NCBI RefSeq assembly: GCF_001949145.1
Contig: NW_019091471.1
Coordinates: 1 to 64,000, forward strand
DNA: 64,000 nucleotides
Direction: 5' to 3'
DNA from: Acanthaster planci
Lineage: Eukaryota; Echinodermata; Asteroidea; Valvatida; Acanthasteridae
Made by a program: the position numbers and the translations under genes. The notes below the pieces were generated by a model. The model saw only the letters and a list, made by a program, of their open reading frames with translations. It ran no database searches and was not told where the DNA came from. Below, piece after piece: positions 12,801 to 23,664 of the stretch; positions within the stretch are counted from its first letter, which is position 1; each line of letters starts with the position of its first letter.

Positions 12801-15800
12801 GATGCTGTTAGATTGTGCTTGAATAACGAGTCATCAGAATTGGCAAGGTACACGTGGAAGGAAGTTAGCGACGGAGCCAGATTGTCGACAGTAGTTAGGT
12901 AGTAGTAGGTAGTTTCCTCATCTTCCACCTCTGTCGCCTTGGTTCAAATCCCACCCAGGCCAATGTGGATTCAGTTTGTAGTTCCTGTCTCATTCTGTAA
13001 GGTTTTTTGGTCTGAAATGTCCTTCTGGGACATTTTTCTTCGTTTTCCTCCTCAAGGGCTACAGTACCTGCACGTTTTTGAGGAACCCTTGTTTTTTTTT
13101 TACCATAAAGAATTCAAACAGGATAACCATAGAATACAACAAAACCCACTTGTGCATGTTTTTTTATTCAGCATTATTCTCATTTCAGATTTACATGTAG
13201 CTAGTTGCCTGTAGAAACCCTGATGAGGGTTTCTCAACAGCTTATCTTGTTCCCAAAATGGGCAGTTTTCGATTTGGTTAATTTTGGGTTACCACAGTTC
13301 CCAGAAGTTTGGACATCCTGTAAAGTTCCAGATAAATTAAGCCTTTTCATGGCACTTTTAATTTTCCCCCAAACACAACCTTAAGCTTCCCCTTAAAAGC
13401 AATCAGAAAACACTAAGCAATCAGTAACTTGTCAAATTATGTCAGTGGAAGGCAAATCCCAGTATTAAAAGTCTGAATGTATGTCAGTGTCACAGCAAAA
13501 ACCTGTAATTAAAACAAGAAATGAACATCTCCCCGATGCAAAGAACATCTTGGAAAAAAGTCTAACAGTGTTGTGGGAATCTGAAATATGTCAGTTCCAT
13601 TTGCTTGTTAACCCAATGCCCGCCGTGGAGCAGGTCAACTGTCTGATATCTAACCCACCCCAAGGAGCTGGTAAAATTTCTGGTATCTTGTACTTTTTGT
13701 TGAGACTTCACTACACTCTTCATTCTCTCTCTTCAGCTGTGGTGGGGCGAGATATTGAGCTTACCAGTGGCTGTGTCATTGGGGCCTTCTGTCCAATTAC
13801 CAGCAACGAGACCTTGCCCGAGAACACGGTCATCTACGGTGAAAAGTGTGTGCGGAGGGTTCAGGCTGAGAGACCACAGGTAAAGAAAGAAACTGCAGTC
13901 CCATCACAATCCAACATAGCTGAGGAGACTTGTATTGGTCTCTTGCCTCTTTGGCATGACACAACTGAGAATGTTCCCCCTTAGGCATCATCCCCAAATT
14001 GACTACCTGTTCAAAGACGCAGACATTCTGCAGATTCTGCACAAGCACGCTCACCTGTGCCAAATAAAAGAGCCCTTGACAACCTGGCCAGTCTGCGTAC
14101 AGTTCACAATATGTAAGGGTCATGTTAATTAGCAACTCATGAATACGGCCGAGATTCTGCAGATTATCTGCCGGCTGCGTTGTAGGAGTATTAGTAATTT
14201 GAATATGAATGAAAGAGTTGCAGATGCCCACCAATTGGCAGTAAAGTGTTAAAGTGAAGTGTTAAAGAAATCACTACATTGTGATCAGATCCCGACTGTA
14301 ATGAGTGCAATGATAAAAGTGTTTCATTGACAAACACAAAATAGGAGACAAATGTACGACGGTTTTGTCTACATAGGGGCCAGCTTGTCAGTGTTGTTGG
14401 AACGGACAATTTCATCCTGACAAAGTCTTCTATGGCTGATGTTGTGTAACAAGACTTTATCGACCAGGATGTATAGACTGGTTACCACATTTCCATCGCG
14501 TGCTCTTTTGCATGGGCGTGGCACGATGGGAACCAGTACAGCATTCCTGTAATGCATTGAGTTTTGCACATGTGTTTTCAACACGGCAATAGTGAAACGT
14601 GAATGGAATTAATGAAAATAAATTCCTTTTCAAAAGTCACTAATTTATTTACTGAAACATATAAAACCAAGCATTTTAACGTTAACAAGATTGTTCAGAG
14701 GTGTTTTGCAAAGACAAAAAAGGCAACAGAATTTATTATTTTATCTTTTTTTTTCTAAACTTGCTGATATAATAATGAAAAAAAAAAAAGAAAAAATTTC
14801 TTTATTTCCATAGCCAACTACCATGATTACATGTACGGCTGGATCATGTAGGACGACATTAGGGGAATATCACTGTCTTTTAATAGGGGCTTGTTGGCAG
14901 GGGTATTAAAATAAAAATAAACTAGACACAGGTACCACCTTTGTTTTCATTCGCAGGAATCTCTTTTTTTAAACTGGGGGGCTCTGAAAAGAGTCGTTGG
15001 GTTTTATGCTTGGATGATGTGATACACGTCGTGGGACTCTTCATGTTTACTTCTTGTTCTTGGTTATTTTTCATGAAACTGATTCAGCTAGTAAACTATT
15101 GTATTTGATATATTTGAAGAACCTTGGTCTCTAGTCAGCATTCTTTCCAAGGACGGTGCCCACGGCCATGTGGCCAAAGGGGAAATTTTCCATCAGTCTT
15201 TTTTTCGAATGGATATCGGCATTTTGATTTTTGAGATTTGCAAACACTTCACAGATCTGGCAAAATTCTGTCACAACGTATACATAGTCGAATTTGACCA
15301 AATGAAAGACAATTTTAGTCGGCCACCACGAGCGCTAAATCCAGAGAGCACTGCCCTGCCCGGCAAAATCTTTTTTCCACCAGGGTTGCCTTCAATCATG
15401 CTTCGATTAGCACGAGTCCGACTACTACCAGAATCCAATCAAATTTCATTCTGCACAGCCATTTATTACGTCATTGACTGAATATGGAGCATAGGGGCGC
15501 GGCTATTGGAGATTAGCGTACAAAATTTCTGTCTGAATATACACATTGGATGTAGTGAGAATTTAGGATTATTTGCAGTAGGCATACCGTACCTTGCATG
15601 TACCTTGCATGTGCTTGCTTGGTTGTTGCTTAATTCTCACCACGTGCAAGTTACAACCATTGTGTGAAGCAGGGCCACTGTAAGTTTACTGTACATGTGT
15701 TCATGTACATGTACATACATCTGTCTAGCCCCGCAGGTGCGGCCTACCTTGTTTACCATTTCTCGTTGTATTTGCTTTTTATCAAGTTTTCTAGCGTGCA

Positions 15801-17314
15801 TTACGTTTGCTATCAGTTCTGTGCCATATTAAAGCCAAACATCCGAACCAACCAGTTCGGTTCTAAAGAGCCATGTTCGATGATTTTTAGTTCAGTTCGG
15901 CGGTCAGGCTGCAGCGCTTGTCTAAAGTAAAAAAAAAGAGTGACTCCAGTCCGAATCAGCGACTCGTCAACACACATAATTTCGCGGATGATAAGGGACT
16001 AGTAATAAAAATCACCTTAGGAAACCGATTGAAAGGAAGCTCCATTCCATGGAGTGCGCTGCTCCCAAACAGTTGCTTTTCAAAGAATTCCAGCTGCCTG
16101 GTACAACATCCCTCTACTTTAAAGAGACGCTTCAGCTATGCTGGTTCGCAACATTGCCTCTGTCTGCGTTTAGTCCACTCGCATTCATGAGATACCTGGC
16201 TACTGCTGTTTATTCCTTACTTCCATTGTTGAGACAACAGAGGCATATGGGAGCCTTGCTCATTAGAACTTTATAATGCCCAAGTACCCACTTTGGGAAG
16301 TCTGCAGATTTCTGCTGTCCTTGATAACTGCAAACTGCATGGGAAAACTGCAGACAAGCCGTGACACAACGCGAGGTCAATTTGGGGAAGGCGCCTTACC
16401 TGTGGCAGGATGCTCCCCCCTGTTAATTGCTGTTTGCTCTTGAGTTAGTAGAGACATATAAGAGTAAAGTGGCATGCCCAAGAACATAATATAACCAGCA
16501 GCTGGATTCTGACCCCTGACCTACTGATCATGAATCACAGTCAGTAGATCACACTCCCCCAAAAAGATAGACAAGGCTGTTTCCCAGGAGCACAGAAAAG
16601 CTTGGTGTGAGAAAATTGAGTCCTTAAATACAGTTGCCTCTGACAGGATTTTTGTTTTTGGGGTGCAAACAGGTGAGGGCAGAATTGTAAACCCTCATAA
16701 AATTGAGCAAAACTCAAGTTTCCCAGTGGAACTAGTGCCATTAGATATTTTTATTCTCTTTATCTTTATTTCAGTTAAGAAAACTTCAATACAGGCATTT
16801 GATATTTTACTGTGATTGGCTTACGACATACATGTTAAAAATTTTTAAAATGAAATTCCCCAGTTAAATTGAAATAAAAATTACAGTAAAACAGTCATAA
16901 AAATTATAAAAAAAGTAATCAAACAGATTTATAAAGTTAATGACATGAACAGTTTATGGGATGGTGATTTTTGGTATCTGCTTGTATGCCAATAAGGAAT
17001 CACAAGACCACCCGTCTGCAAGTTCGAATGATAGGTTGTGAGGTTCGAAAAAGGGGTAACATTACTCATTATGAAAATAACTACAATGAATGTCCTTTCG
17101 GCTTGTTGCACCCAGAAAATGTGTATCATAACAAGTTTGCAGAGTTGCTTTAGGCATAGCCAATTCATCTTGGATTTGTGTGTTTGGCTCCCCTCCCTGA
17201 TCACTGCAATCTTCAATGCAGGCACAAACTCTCCAGCTTGACTTCCTGATGAAGATCCTGCCCAACTATCACCATCTGAAGAAATCAACTCGACCCAAGA
17301 ACCCGGAGAAATGA
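6778..17314 (+). CDS. DCTN6: Dynactin subunit 6 (p27), complete gene of seven coding exons
   Basis: DCTN6 is a pointed-end subunit of dynactin, the cofactor of cytoplasmic dynein. With DCTN5 (p25), p62 and Arp11 it caps the Arp1 filament and contributes to cargo binding. The exons are 6778-6800, 10959-11023, 11490-11595, 12434-12513, 12698-12745, 13737-13879 and 17222-17314. They sum to 558 nt, or 185 residues plus TGA, against 190 in human. All introns start GT and end AG, and the phases agree at every junction. Residues 8 to about 150 form the hexapeptide-repeat left-handed beta-helix, visible as the motifs [27 protein letters not shown] and [10 protein letters not shown]. Residues about 150-185 form the C-terminal helix with [17 protein letters not shown]. 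The order and length of all blocks match vertebrate DCTN6, so the identification is firm. The first exon is the least certain part. The C-terminal tail lacks the Thr-Pro site known in human. Confidence 0.95.
6976..7353. mobile_element. Non-autonomous palindromic DNA element with CCCAACTATAGTTGGG modules
   Basis: The ends are inverted: GCGCATGTTACGCCCCAAC at 6976 and the reverse complement of GTTGGGGCATAACACGCAC ending at 7353. About 85-100 bp inward from each end stays inverted, including blocks that read CAACTATAGCATAAGTCCCA. The perfect 16-bp palindrome CCCAACTATAGTTGGG lies in the left arm, with diverged versions in the right arm. The interior (about 7060-7245) is unrelated and has no transposase. 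It looks like a foldback or MITE-type element in DCTN6 intron 1. A target-site duplication is not clear, so the exact ends are approximate. Confidence 0.8.
8297..8331. repeat. 12-bp perfect hairpin
   Basis: ACAGAATTAAAC at 8297-8308 is the exact reverse complement of GTTTAATTCTGT at 8320-8331, with an 11-base loop. A similar phrase (GTTTAACTCTGTGAATGG) recurs near 8437, so it may be part of a degraded repeat. Confidence 0.6.
10959..11023 (+). CDS. DCTN6: DCTN6 coding exon 2
   Basis: The acceptor TTTACAG precedes 10959 and the donor GTGAGTA follows 11023. The exon completes Ser-8 and encodes [21 protein letters not shown] (residues 9-29), plus the first base of Gly-30. These are the first rungs of the beta-helix. 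Confidence 0.95.
11490..11595 (+). CDS. DCTN6: DCTN6 coding exon 3
   Basis: The acceptor CCCCAAG precedes 11490 and the donor GTGCGT follows 11595. It encodes residues 30-64, including [13 protein letters not shown] and [19 protein letters not shown]. This is the most conserved block of the protein and is nearly identical to vertebrate DCTN6. The exon ends after AG of Arg-65. Confidence 0.95.
11596..12433 (+). other. DCTN6: DCTN6 intron 3 with internal short repeats
   Basis: An 838-bp intron. It contains a 23-bp phrase, CTCAATCCTTCAAAATCCTC plus TGG, at 12006-12028 that recurs with three mismatches at 12219-12241. Weaker relatives lie at 11897-11917 and 11951-11969. Confidence 0.75.
12434..12513 (+). 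CDS. DCTN6: DCTN6 coding exon 4
   Basis: The acceptor GTACAG precedes 12434 and the donor GTATCC follows 12513. It completes Arg-65 and encodes residues 66-91: the loop [13 protein letters not shown] followed by the helix rung [13 protein letters not shown]. The loop is two residues shorter than or rearranged from the human one, which accounts for part of the length difference. Confidence 0.93.
12698..12745 (+). CDS. DCTN6: DCTN6 coding exon 5
   Basis: A 48-nt exon between acceptor CTGATAG and donor GTGAGA. It encodes [15 protein letters not shown] (residues 93-107) with Arg-92 and Ala-108 split across its borders. It corresponds to the GDNNVIESKA block of vertebrate DCTN6. Confidence 0.93.
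12885..13075 (+). mobile_element. tRNA-derived SINE copy A (DCTN6 intron 5)
   Basis: A B-box-like GGTTCAAATCC lies at 12941-12951, preceded by CTCATCTTCCACCTCTGTCGCC and a poor A-box region. The 3' body (AATGTGGATTCAGTTTGTAG, then TTCCTGTCTCATTCTG) matches the bodies of copies near 33.4 and 38.4 kb. The head-and-body arrangement is typical of tRNA-derived SINEs. Boundaries are approximate. Confidence 0.65.
13737..13879 (+). CDS. DCTN6: DCTN6 coding exon 6
   Basis: The acceptor CTCTTCAG precedes 13737 and the donor GTAAAG follows 13879. It completes Ala-108 and encodes residues 109-155: [17 protein letters not shown], then [20 protein letters not shown] and Q. It holds the last beta-helix rungs and the start of the C-terminal segment, and ends in phase 0. 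Confidence 0.95.
13880..17221 (+). other. DCTN6: DCTN6 intron 6
   Basis: A 3.3-kb intron from GTAAAG to AATGCAG. It contains A-rich tracts near 14740-14800 and an ACATGTAC-rich stretch near 15690-15720. No nested gene is recognised. Confidence 0.8.
17222..17314 (+). CDS. DCTN6: DCTN6 coding exon 7 and stop
   Basis: Begins after TTCAATGCAG and encodes residues 156-185, [20 protein letters not shown] then [10 protein letters not shown], followed by TGA at 17312. The [17 protein letters not shown] segment is diagnostic for DCTN6. The extreme tail diverges from human and has no Thr-Pro. Confidence 0.95.
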   Translation, partial: AQTLQLDFLMKILPNYHHLKKSTRPKNPEK

Positions 17315-18005
17315 ACAACCCCAAACCGGTTCTTCCAGTTGAGGAGTGCGACAGTTGCTTGAAGGATACACAGGAACATGTGCACATTCAAGGTGGACCA
17401 TTCCTTCAATTTTGTTATTGTTTTACTTTGTTTGGGGGGGCTCTTGTTTCGATTGGAGCTTTGGACATTTTGAGCATATCCCAGGTTTTGCTGTGTTGCA
17501 AATTCTTATTTGGGGTGTACATGCAATTTGCAACTCTGCTGATTTTTCTGGTTTCTGCTTATTTGCTGTGTTCCGGAAGTTTTTACGATATTCAAATTGG
17601 GGAAGGAAAATATGTATAATGCTGGAAAGCTTGATCTACATTTTGTCTTTGTGAACTTGTTGACTGTACTGCTCGCAACTTGCTCGCCATTTGCATGACG
17701 TTGATTCCTGAACAAATCTGTTGATTCTTGTGGCAAAACACTTGCAAACAAAAACCATCAGACTTTGCTTCTGAATTTCACGCCCAACGTTGGTTTTTGC
17801 CACGGATCGAGATGATATTGAAACTGCTTTGACACTGTCAGCCTTCTCTGCTTAATCAACGGGAGCCATACGTGCGGTATGATTTTGTGCAATGCCAAGA
17901 AATTTACGTGCATGTGAAATGGAAGTAAGGTAAGGCCATAGGACATCTGAGATTAATACTGCATCAATGCATCCACTGCCCGAATAAAGACAATCTCACC
18001 TTGTG
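17315..18005 (+). other. DCTN6: Probable DCTN6 3' UTR
   Basis: No coding potential is recognised from the stop codon to the first AATAAA (17983). A 3' UTR of about 0.7 kb is inferred from that signal. Later signals could also be used. Confidence 0.55.
17983..17988 (+). terminator. DCTN6: Poly(A) signal AATAAA of DCTN6
   Basis: The first canonical AATAAA I find downstream of the DCTN6 stop. Cleavage would be expected about 10-30 bases further on. Its use is inferred, not shown. Confidence 0.6.
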
Positions 18006-19361
18006 GATAACGACTTTGGGAAGACGTTGTCTATTGACACGGGCACCGCACAGTTATAAACCACTACTCACTGGCTCGACTTCTGCTCCTAGTGACCTCA
18101 GACATCAGTCGCTTTGTGTCACGCCAGTCCTTGTGGAAAGGAAAGCTGTCACTTTATAATCTTACTGTGTCCATCTAAGATTCCAAAAGATGTCTAGCCT
18201 GAGGGTTTGCCAAGAATTAGAATTTGTAGTAGTTGTTTTTGCCCTTCGATAAGGAAAACTAAGGTTTCAATGTGCAATTTAAGTTCTATTTGCGGAGATA
18301 CTGTTCAAACGAAGCCTCCTGTGTTTCCAAGTTTTAAATTCTTATTTTGTTTTTGCGGAAATAATTGAATTGTTGTTTCATGTCATTGAGTATATTATGT
18401 CATTTAGTTATTTCAGCGAGCATTTTTGGTGAGAGAGAGGTTAGTATTGGCAAGTTTTCAAGAAATCCAGACATAGTAAGACTTAGTCTTTTGAAGCACT
18501 TTTAATTGGGTACATTGCTGAAGAGGCAAAATTTGGTCTCTAACATTTTTAAAATGATTGAAGGGTTTTGTTCGCTCTGTGTGTCTACTCTACACTGATG
18601 ATGGCTTTGTACCTAATTCTGTGAGTATTTATGTCTGGCTTGCATGCCAGCATTTGATTGGACCGTATTTAGGGAATATTACATGTACCATCATTTTGAA
18701 GCAAAATGTAAAGCGCACTGCTGCTAACAAAATTGTGCTGTTCTCGTGTGTTATCTTGAAGCAAGGTTATTGTTTCATTAGACCATTTATTGTTATTGAC
18801 TGTGCTTTTTGAGGGGTTTATTTTGGAGTTGGGGATATAGTGTTTGCCACACCCATGGGAAACATGGCACCAGTGCAAAGGCCAAGCGTGCCATGCTTTC
18901 ATAAGGGTTTTTAAAAAATCCATATCCCACTCCACTGCAGTCAACAGTACTTAACAAATAATCTTGGGAAATGCAAAATGTAGTAAATGCGCCGAGTATG
19001 TGTGTGCAGCACTGCAAATCTGACAGACAGTTTCCCTATTCAGTTATGCGCAACGTGACCATGTATTAACATTTGATAATGTCTGCTGCGATTTGATAAT
19101 GCCCACTGCATATAAACTTGCTGACACCTGGATATGAGACAGTTTAGTTTATTCCTATTGGTCAAAGAGTCATGGGGCACACGGAACTTGCCATGCACGC
19201 ACGAAGTTCATATAAGGAAATTCTCCTGTACTACTTGCACAAGGAATATACCATGAAATTGACAGGGGTGTTCAGGAAGATAAAAGTAGTAGCCTTGAAC
19301 AAAATCCTTGGAAATGTATTGTATACTTACTTCTTTTGACTCTCTGACTAAAAAGGTATTT
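18006..19361. other. Intergenic DNA, nothing recognised
   Basis: AT-rich sequence with no exon, RNA gene or clear repeat that I can support. Confidence 0.45.
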
Positions 19362-19488
19362 ATAAGTGGGAATAAATATGTGCTTGGTTGGTCTTAAACT
19401 AACGTTGGCATTAGTTGTGTCAATTCTCCTGAGCCAGTCTTGAAGGCATGTTTAAGACCAGCCAAGCACATATTTATTCCCTTGTTAT
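19362..19488. mobile_element. Short palindromic element with 38-bp near-perfect arms
   Basis: 19362-19399, containing GGGAATAAATATGTGCTTGG, is inverted at 19450-19488, containing CCAAGCACATATTTATTCCC, with only a few mismatches. The loop is about 50 bases. No coding capacity is present. It is most likely a young MITE or a foldback insertion; the close arm match argues for recent origin or conversion. Confidence 0.8.
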
Positions 19489-22400
19489 AAGCATCAGCAG
19501 ACCACACTAGACTGAATTGGAATGTCTTGTGTGCTTCTTTTGGGGGAAAGGGAATGGCCCCATTGGCCCCCCAGGATACGCCCCTGATTTCATGAGGATA
19601 TTGCGTTCACTGTGCAGTTTGCTAATATCAAGTTAAGAACACATCATTGAGCATCATTCCAATAGTAAAGACATCATGTCAGTAGAGTTGTATTAGTCTG
19701 TTTGAAAATAAGTAGATTTACCCTGCCACTGTTTAGTGCTTTTTTTTTCCCTTCAACTCATCCTGTTTCAACTCGTCCTGTTCATCTGTAATCAGCACAT
19801 CATATATCATCAGGGTAAACACATACGTGCATGATGATCAAACATTAAAAAAAACAGAATCCTGTAATTTGAAAGTTGTCCAAAGCGCTGGATTTTTCTT
19901 TCTTTTTTTTCCCCTCTTTTTTTGCCTCATGTTCCCCAGAGACAGTGGTTAAGGTCAACAAGAATAGGCCGGAAATTCAAGAGTCCATCTAATTTATCCC
20001 TTTGGGCTTCAATTTCTCTCGTCCAAAAAAATGGAGGAGAAGAATAGCAGTGACGTGGTCAAGCGCAGCATTTCACACTGGTCCGTTATTAGGTTTAATT
20101 GACACTCCCAGGTCTGCCATTGCTCTGAGAGTGCATTATCATGGTCCAGTAGTGACACTCTTCGATTGCAAATTGCGATATGCCATCTAGACCAGTGAAC
20201 AAGTAAGCTGCCCTTTAAACACCGACACATCAAAAGGTTTGCCTAACCCCACGTTCACACCGTGGCTCTTGATGTGAAGAATTTCTTCCCGCCAGCATTG
20301 AAAAAATTGTCATAATTTAAAATAAGTACTGTTACTCTAGAACTACAGATGTAAAATTATAACAGAAATAAGGGACCTTCCAAAGTTTACATTCTGAAAT
20401 GTGTGGCAAGAGCATACCAGAACTATACACTCAGAATGTGGTCCCCTGTAGAGACTTCCGTAAATCAGCCGATTTCCCTTTTTTGTTTTTAAACTTCTTA
20501 TCTCAGCCATTCATTGATTTGAATATATTGTTCAAATTGTGCAACTTGATTTTCCTTTCCCCCCTGACTACCTAGTTTCATGTTTGCTTGATTGGGAAAC
20601 CCAACATCTGAGCTTATCTGTGACTTTTTAATCAACCTGCCATACATTTGACTTTGCTTTGGGTCACCGCAGTGTAAGGCAGAATCCAGCATTTGCAGTC
20701 ATGAATTAGATTTTGAATGGTCTCGTTTATTGTCAAGAGGAAAGTTCCCCGGGAGAAAACAGATTTTTCATTTCTTTTTCTTGGGAAATGCTAATAAAGC
20801 AGTACTGATCAAACTTGTTCCTTGCCAAATGAATTTATTTTTGTGTCTGTTTTTCCATTATTTGTTTATTGTGTATGAGAGGGGTTTGGTCGTTTTAACC
20901 GTGAAATTCAAGACAAGATGAATACGGCTATCACAGCACATTATAGAGTTGGGGGCCATTTTATGATCTGCTCATTAGCTACAAGTACGAGCCAAGTGTT
21001 TACTCCTGATACTGATTTGTTGGCAGTTGAGTTTCAGTAGGCAGTTGAGTTTCAGTTTTGTAAAGGGATCGCAGGAGGGAATTCAGAGGATAGCCACAAC
21101 AAACAGTGAAATCCAGTTTCTCAGTAAAGCCCCAAAAGATTAGATATTTTGCAACTTCCTGCTTCTCAACATAATACATTTCAAAATTTCAACATGTCTG
21201 GCTTTGCAGCAAGAGCAAGCATGCAAGGATGTAGAATATCAAGTTTTGGGGGGGGTTCCTAAACAGTAACTGTGGACTGGTACCTTGGTATATTAGCACA
21301 GTGTGTGGTCTTACATTAACGAAAGCAGATGCCATGCCACCCAGCCACTGTGAATATGCAGTAGTACTTCGCTGATTCACTAAGTCATTTCACCCTTATG
21401 AGGTTTTCACAGTGAGGAAAACTCAGACCATCAGAGCATCACCAACATCAGCGTTTTTGGTCAACCTTGTCTGATGATGATAGTTGTTCCAATGTGGCAT
21501 CTTCTGCTGTGGTGTACTTTGGGGTTGGGGGGGTTAAGGTGTTCAAAAAAGGGGGGAAAGGAACAGGGTTGAAAATAAAATTCACAGAAACATCAGAGTT
21601 AGAGCTGAAATGTGGCTTCATGTGTACACTCAGTTATGACCAAATAGTATCCATCAAGACCCCTTCCTCCTTGAACCGTGCGTTTTGCCTTTGGGGTGTA
21701 ACTGGGATACACACTGTCGGGGAGGGGGTACTTTGGGCTCTCATTTCTGAAGAGGATCACTCTATGGGTTGAAATATTGACCAAGGTAGAAAGGCATACT
21801 ATCAACAGATTACATTTCCTTCGCTAATTTCTGAGTGGGGCAGGGAGGGGTTTAGGCCTGGGGGGATTCCCCTGTCCCTATGTCCCCTTTAGTTACGGTA
21901 AGTCTGGGTTTGGTTACCTTCCTGGGTTTAGTTACCTTTCAACTCCAGTGTGGAGATCTAGTCTCTTCAGAAGTGACAGTTCCATGTGTTTGGGGCATTG
22001 GAGTATTGTGAGGGGTGGGGATACAATTACCATGTTCATTATGACAATTGTGTGGTGTGAAATTGTGTAGCTTGAAGTGTGAATATGTCTTGTTGCCATT
22101 CTTGTTCCAGTATGGGTGTAGGCTGTTGTTGGGGATTAACCTTCGCACGTGAACATTTCATGAACCTTCAGAGTCAAAATTTGTAATGTATTGACTTGAA
22201 TAGCACAGTAAAAAGTGTGCTACTTTATCGTTCGTTACCTGTACAGTTTGTTGGAATTTGATATCTTTTATGTTTAAATGCTTTGAGAGAATTTGGAAAT
22301 TGCAGTGTTGACACAACTGTAGGCTTTATTTAGGTTTTTGCCAGTTTCTGTTTTCAAATTCACTATTTTCCTTTCCAACCTTTCATTTTTGTTTTCAGTT

Positions 22401-23016
22401 CATTGTTATCTTTCTCTGGAAAAAAAAAGGTTGGAAATCTTTAATATGCAAGGTATGGAATGTCAGAATAACTTTACTTTCCTTTTGGAATACTTGTGTG
22501 TTGGGAAATGTTTTCAGAGTGACAGAGAGACCTCTTTTTGTTTTTCGTTCTCTTGGTTCCATATCAGGCCAAGTTTTGACAACATGGAATTTTCAAGCTG
22601 TTGTGGTATTTCAAAACAGTGCCATGTTTATCTCGGAGATAAGGGAAGGAAATTTCCAGTCGATTGTTGTCCTGAGAGAACATTCCTTTGTGGGGTGAGG
22701 AGTTCTCGCAATGTGGTGTGGTCAGGTGTAGGATTTTGAGTTTTCCCCTTTGTCTTGAAATTCATTTTGGCAATTTCTTGTGAATGCCTGAAATCAGATA
22801 CCACATTAGGCTATTGTTTTCATTGCAAAATTAGTCAAATACTAGGAGAAAAAGCATGCCACATTTTGATAGGTAGTTGCTTACTGCTTTGGGAAATGTC
22901 ATTATCATCTCTTGCACAAATCAGTGTGAAATTTAGCAATAATGTTGTGAATGCACAAGTGCCATTACATTTAATAGGAAATGTGATAAACCTCAGCTTA
23001 GTGTGGCAGTGTTGAA
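19489..23016. other. Intergenic DNA, nothing recognised
   Basis: No exon or RNA gene is recognised. Open frames here are short and without domains. T-rich tracts occur near 19740 and 19900. Confidence 0.4.
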
Positions 23017-23187
23017 CACGGCCGTTTCACAATAGTGTGCCACCAAGTGTTCCCAACGCATTGGCCAATCACAATGTGCAAAATTTGTTGACCCAATGCG
23101 CATTTGGAAAGGGTCGACAAATTTTGCACGTTATGATTGGCCAATGTGTTGAAAACTCTTGGTGGCGCACTATTGTGAATCGCCCGT
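23017..23187. mobile_element. 170-bp palindromic MITE with ~75-bp arms
   Basis: The left arm reads TTTCACAATAGTGTGCCACC, then GCATTGGCCAATCAC and GCAAAATTTGTTGACCC. It returns inverted as GGGTCGACAAATTTTGCACG, then GATTGGCCAATG and GGTGGCGCACTATTGTGAA. The loop is under 20 bases near 23100. It has no coding capacity. Each arm carries the palindrome ATTGGCCAAT, a double CCAAT-box sequence. Confidence 0.85.
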
Positions 23188-23650
23188 ATTGTTCCTGGAT
23201 CAAGCTGGTGCTGAATGAGAAGATAATTGGGGATGCCAGCTTTCAAAAGATAGTCATATTCCTAAAAAAAAGTAAATTAAAAAAAAAGGCATCCAGAATA
23301 AAAAGTTTCGAAAAAATGTATTCCTTAATTCTTTTGTTTTCTAACTTTTGTAGGGAATTCAGCTCAAGTATCCTTTCATACACTGTTGTTTTAGAAAATA
23401 CAAAAAGACCGATTCTTGTAGTATGTACGCCTTGAGGGCACCACACGTGTTAATTTCATGTGCTCCAGTCTCAGTGGAGAGTGGTGATATTTAAGCTTGG
23501 AAAGTGAGGAAATGTCTACATCATCATAACAAGGTAAGTTGCTTAGGTCATCAAATGTCCATCAGCCCACACCCGATGCAACCATCCGCGAGAAAGGTTG
23601 AATTCTGTGGTGAACAAACTTTGTGTCATTGAGACCTGTACCTGTCTCTG

Positions 23651-23664
23651 GTTGCCATGGCAAC
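23651..23664. promoter_or_regulatory. Perfect RFX X-box palindrome
   Basis: GTTGCCATGGCAAC is a perfect 14-bp palindrome and matches the RFX-family X-box consensus. It lies in a GC-richer stretch (about 23550-23700). Binding is not shown. Confidence 0.6.

Noticed and set aside
13481-13984. 167-codon open frame
   Set aside because: It is the genuine DCTN6 exon 6 (13737-13879) plus intron sequence on both sides; the splice sites and homology define the exon.
16929-17387. 152-codon minus-strand frame
   Set aside because: Antisense to DCTN6 exon 7 and its flanks, with no recognisable family.
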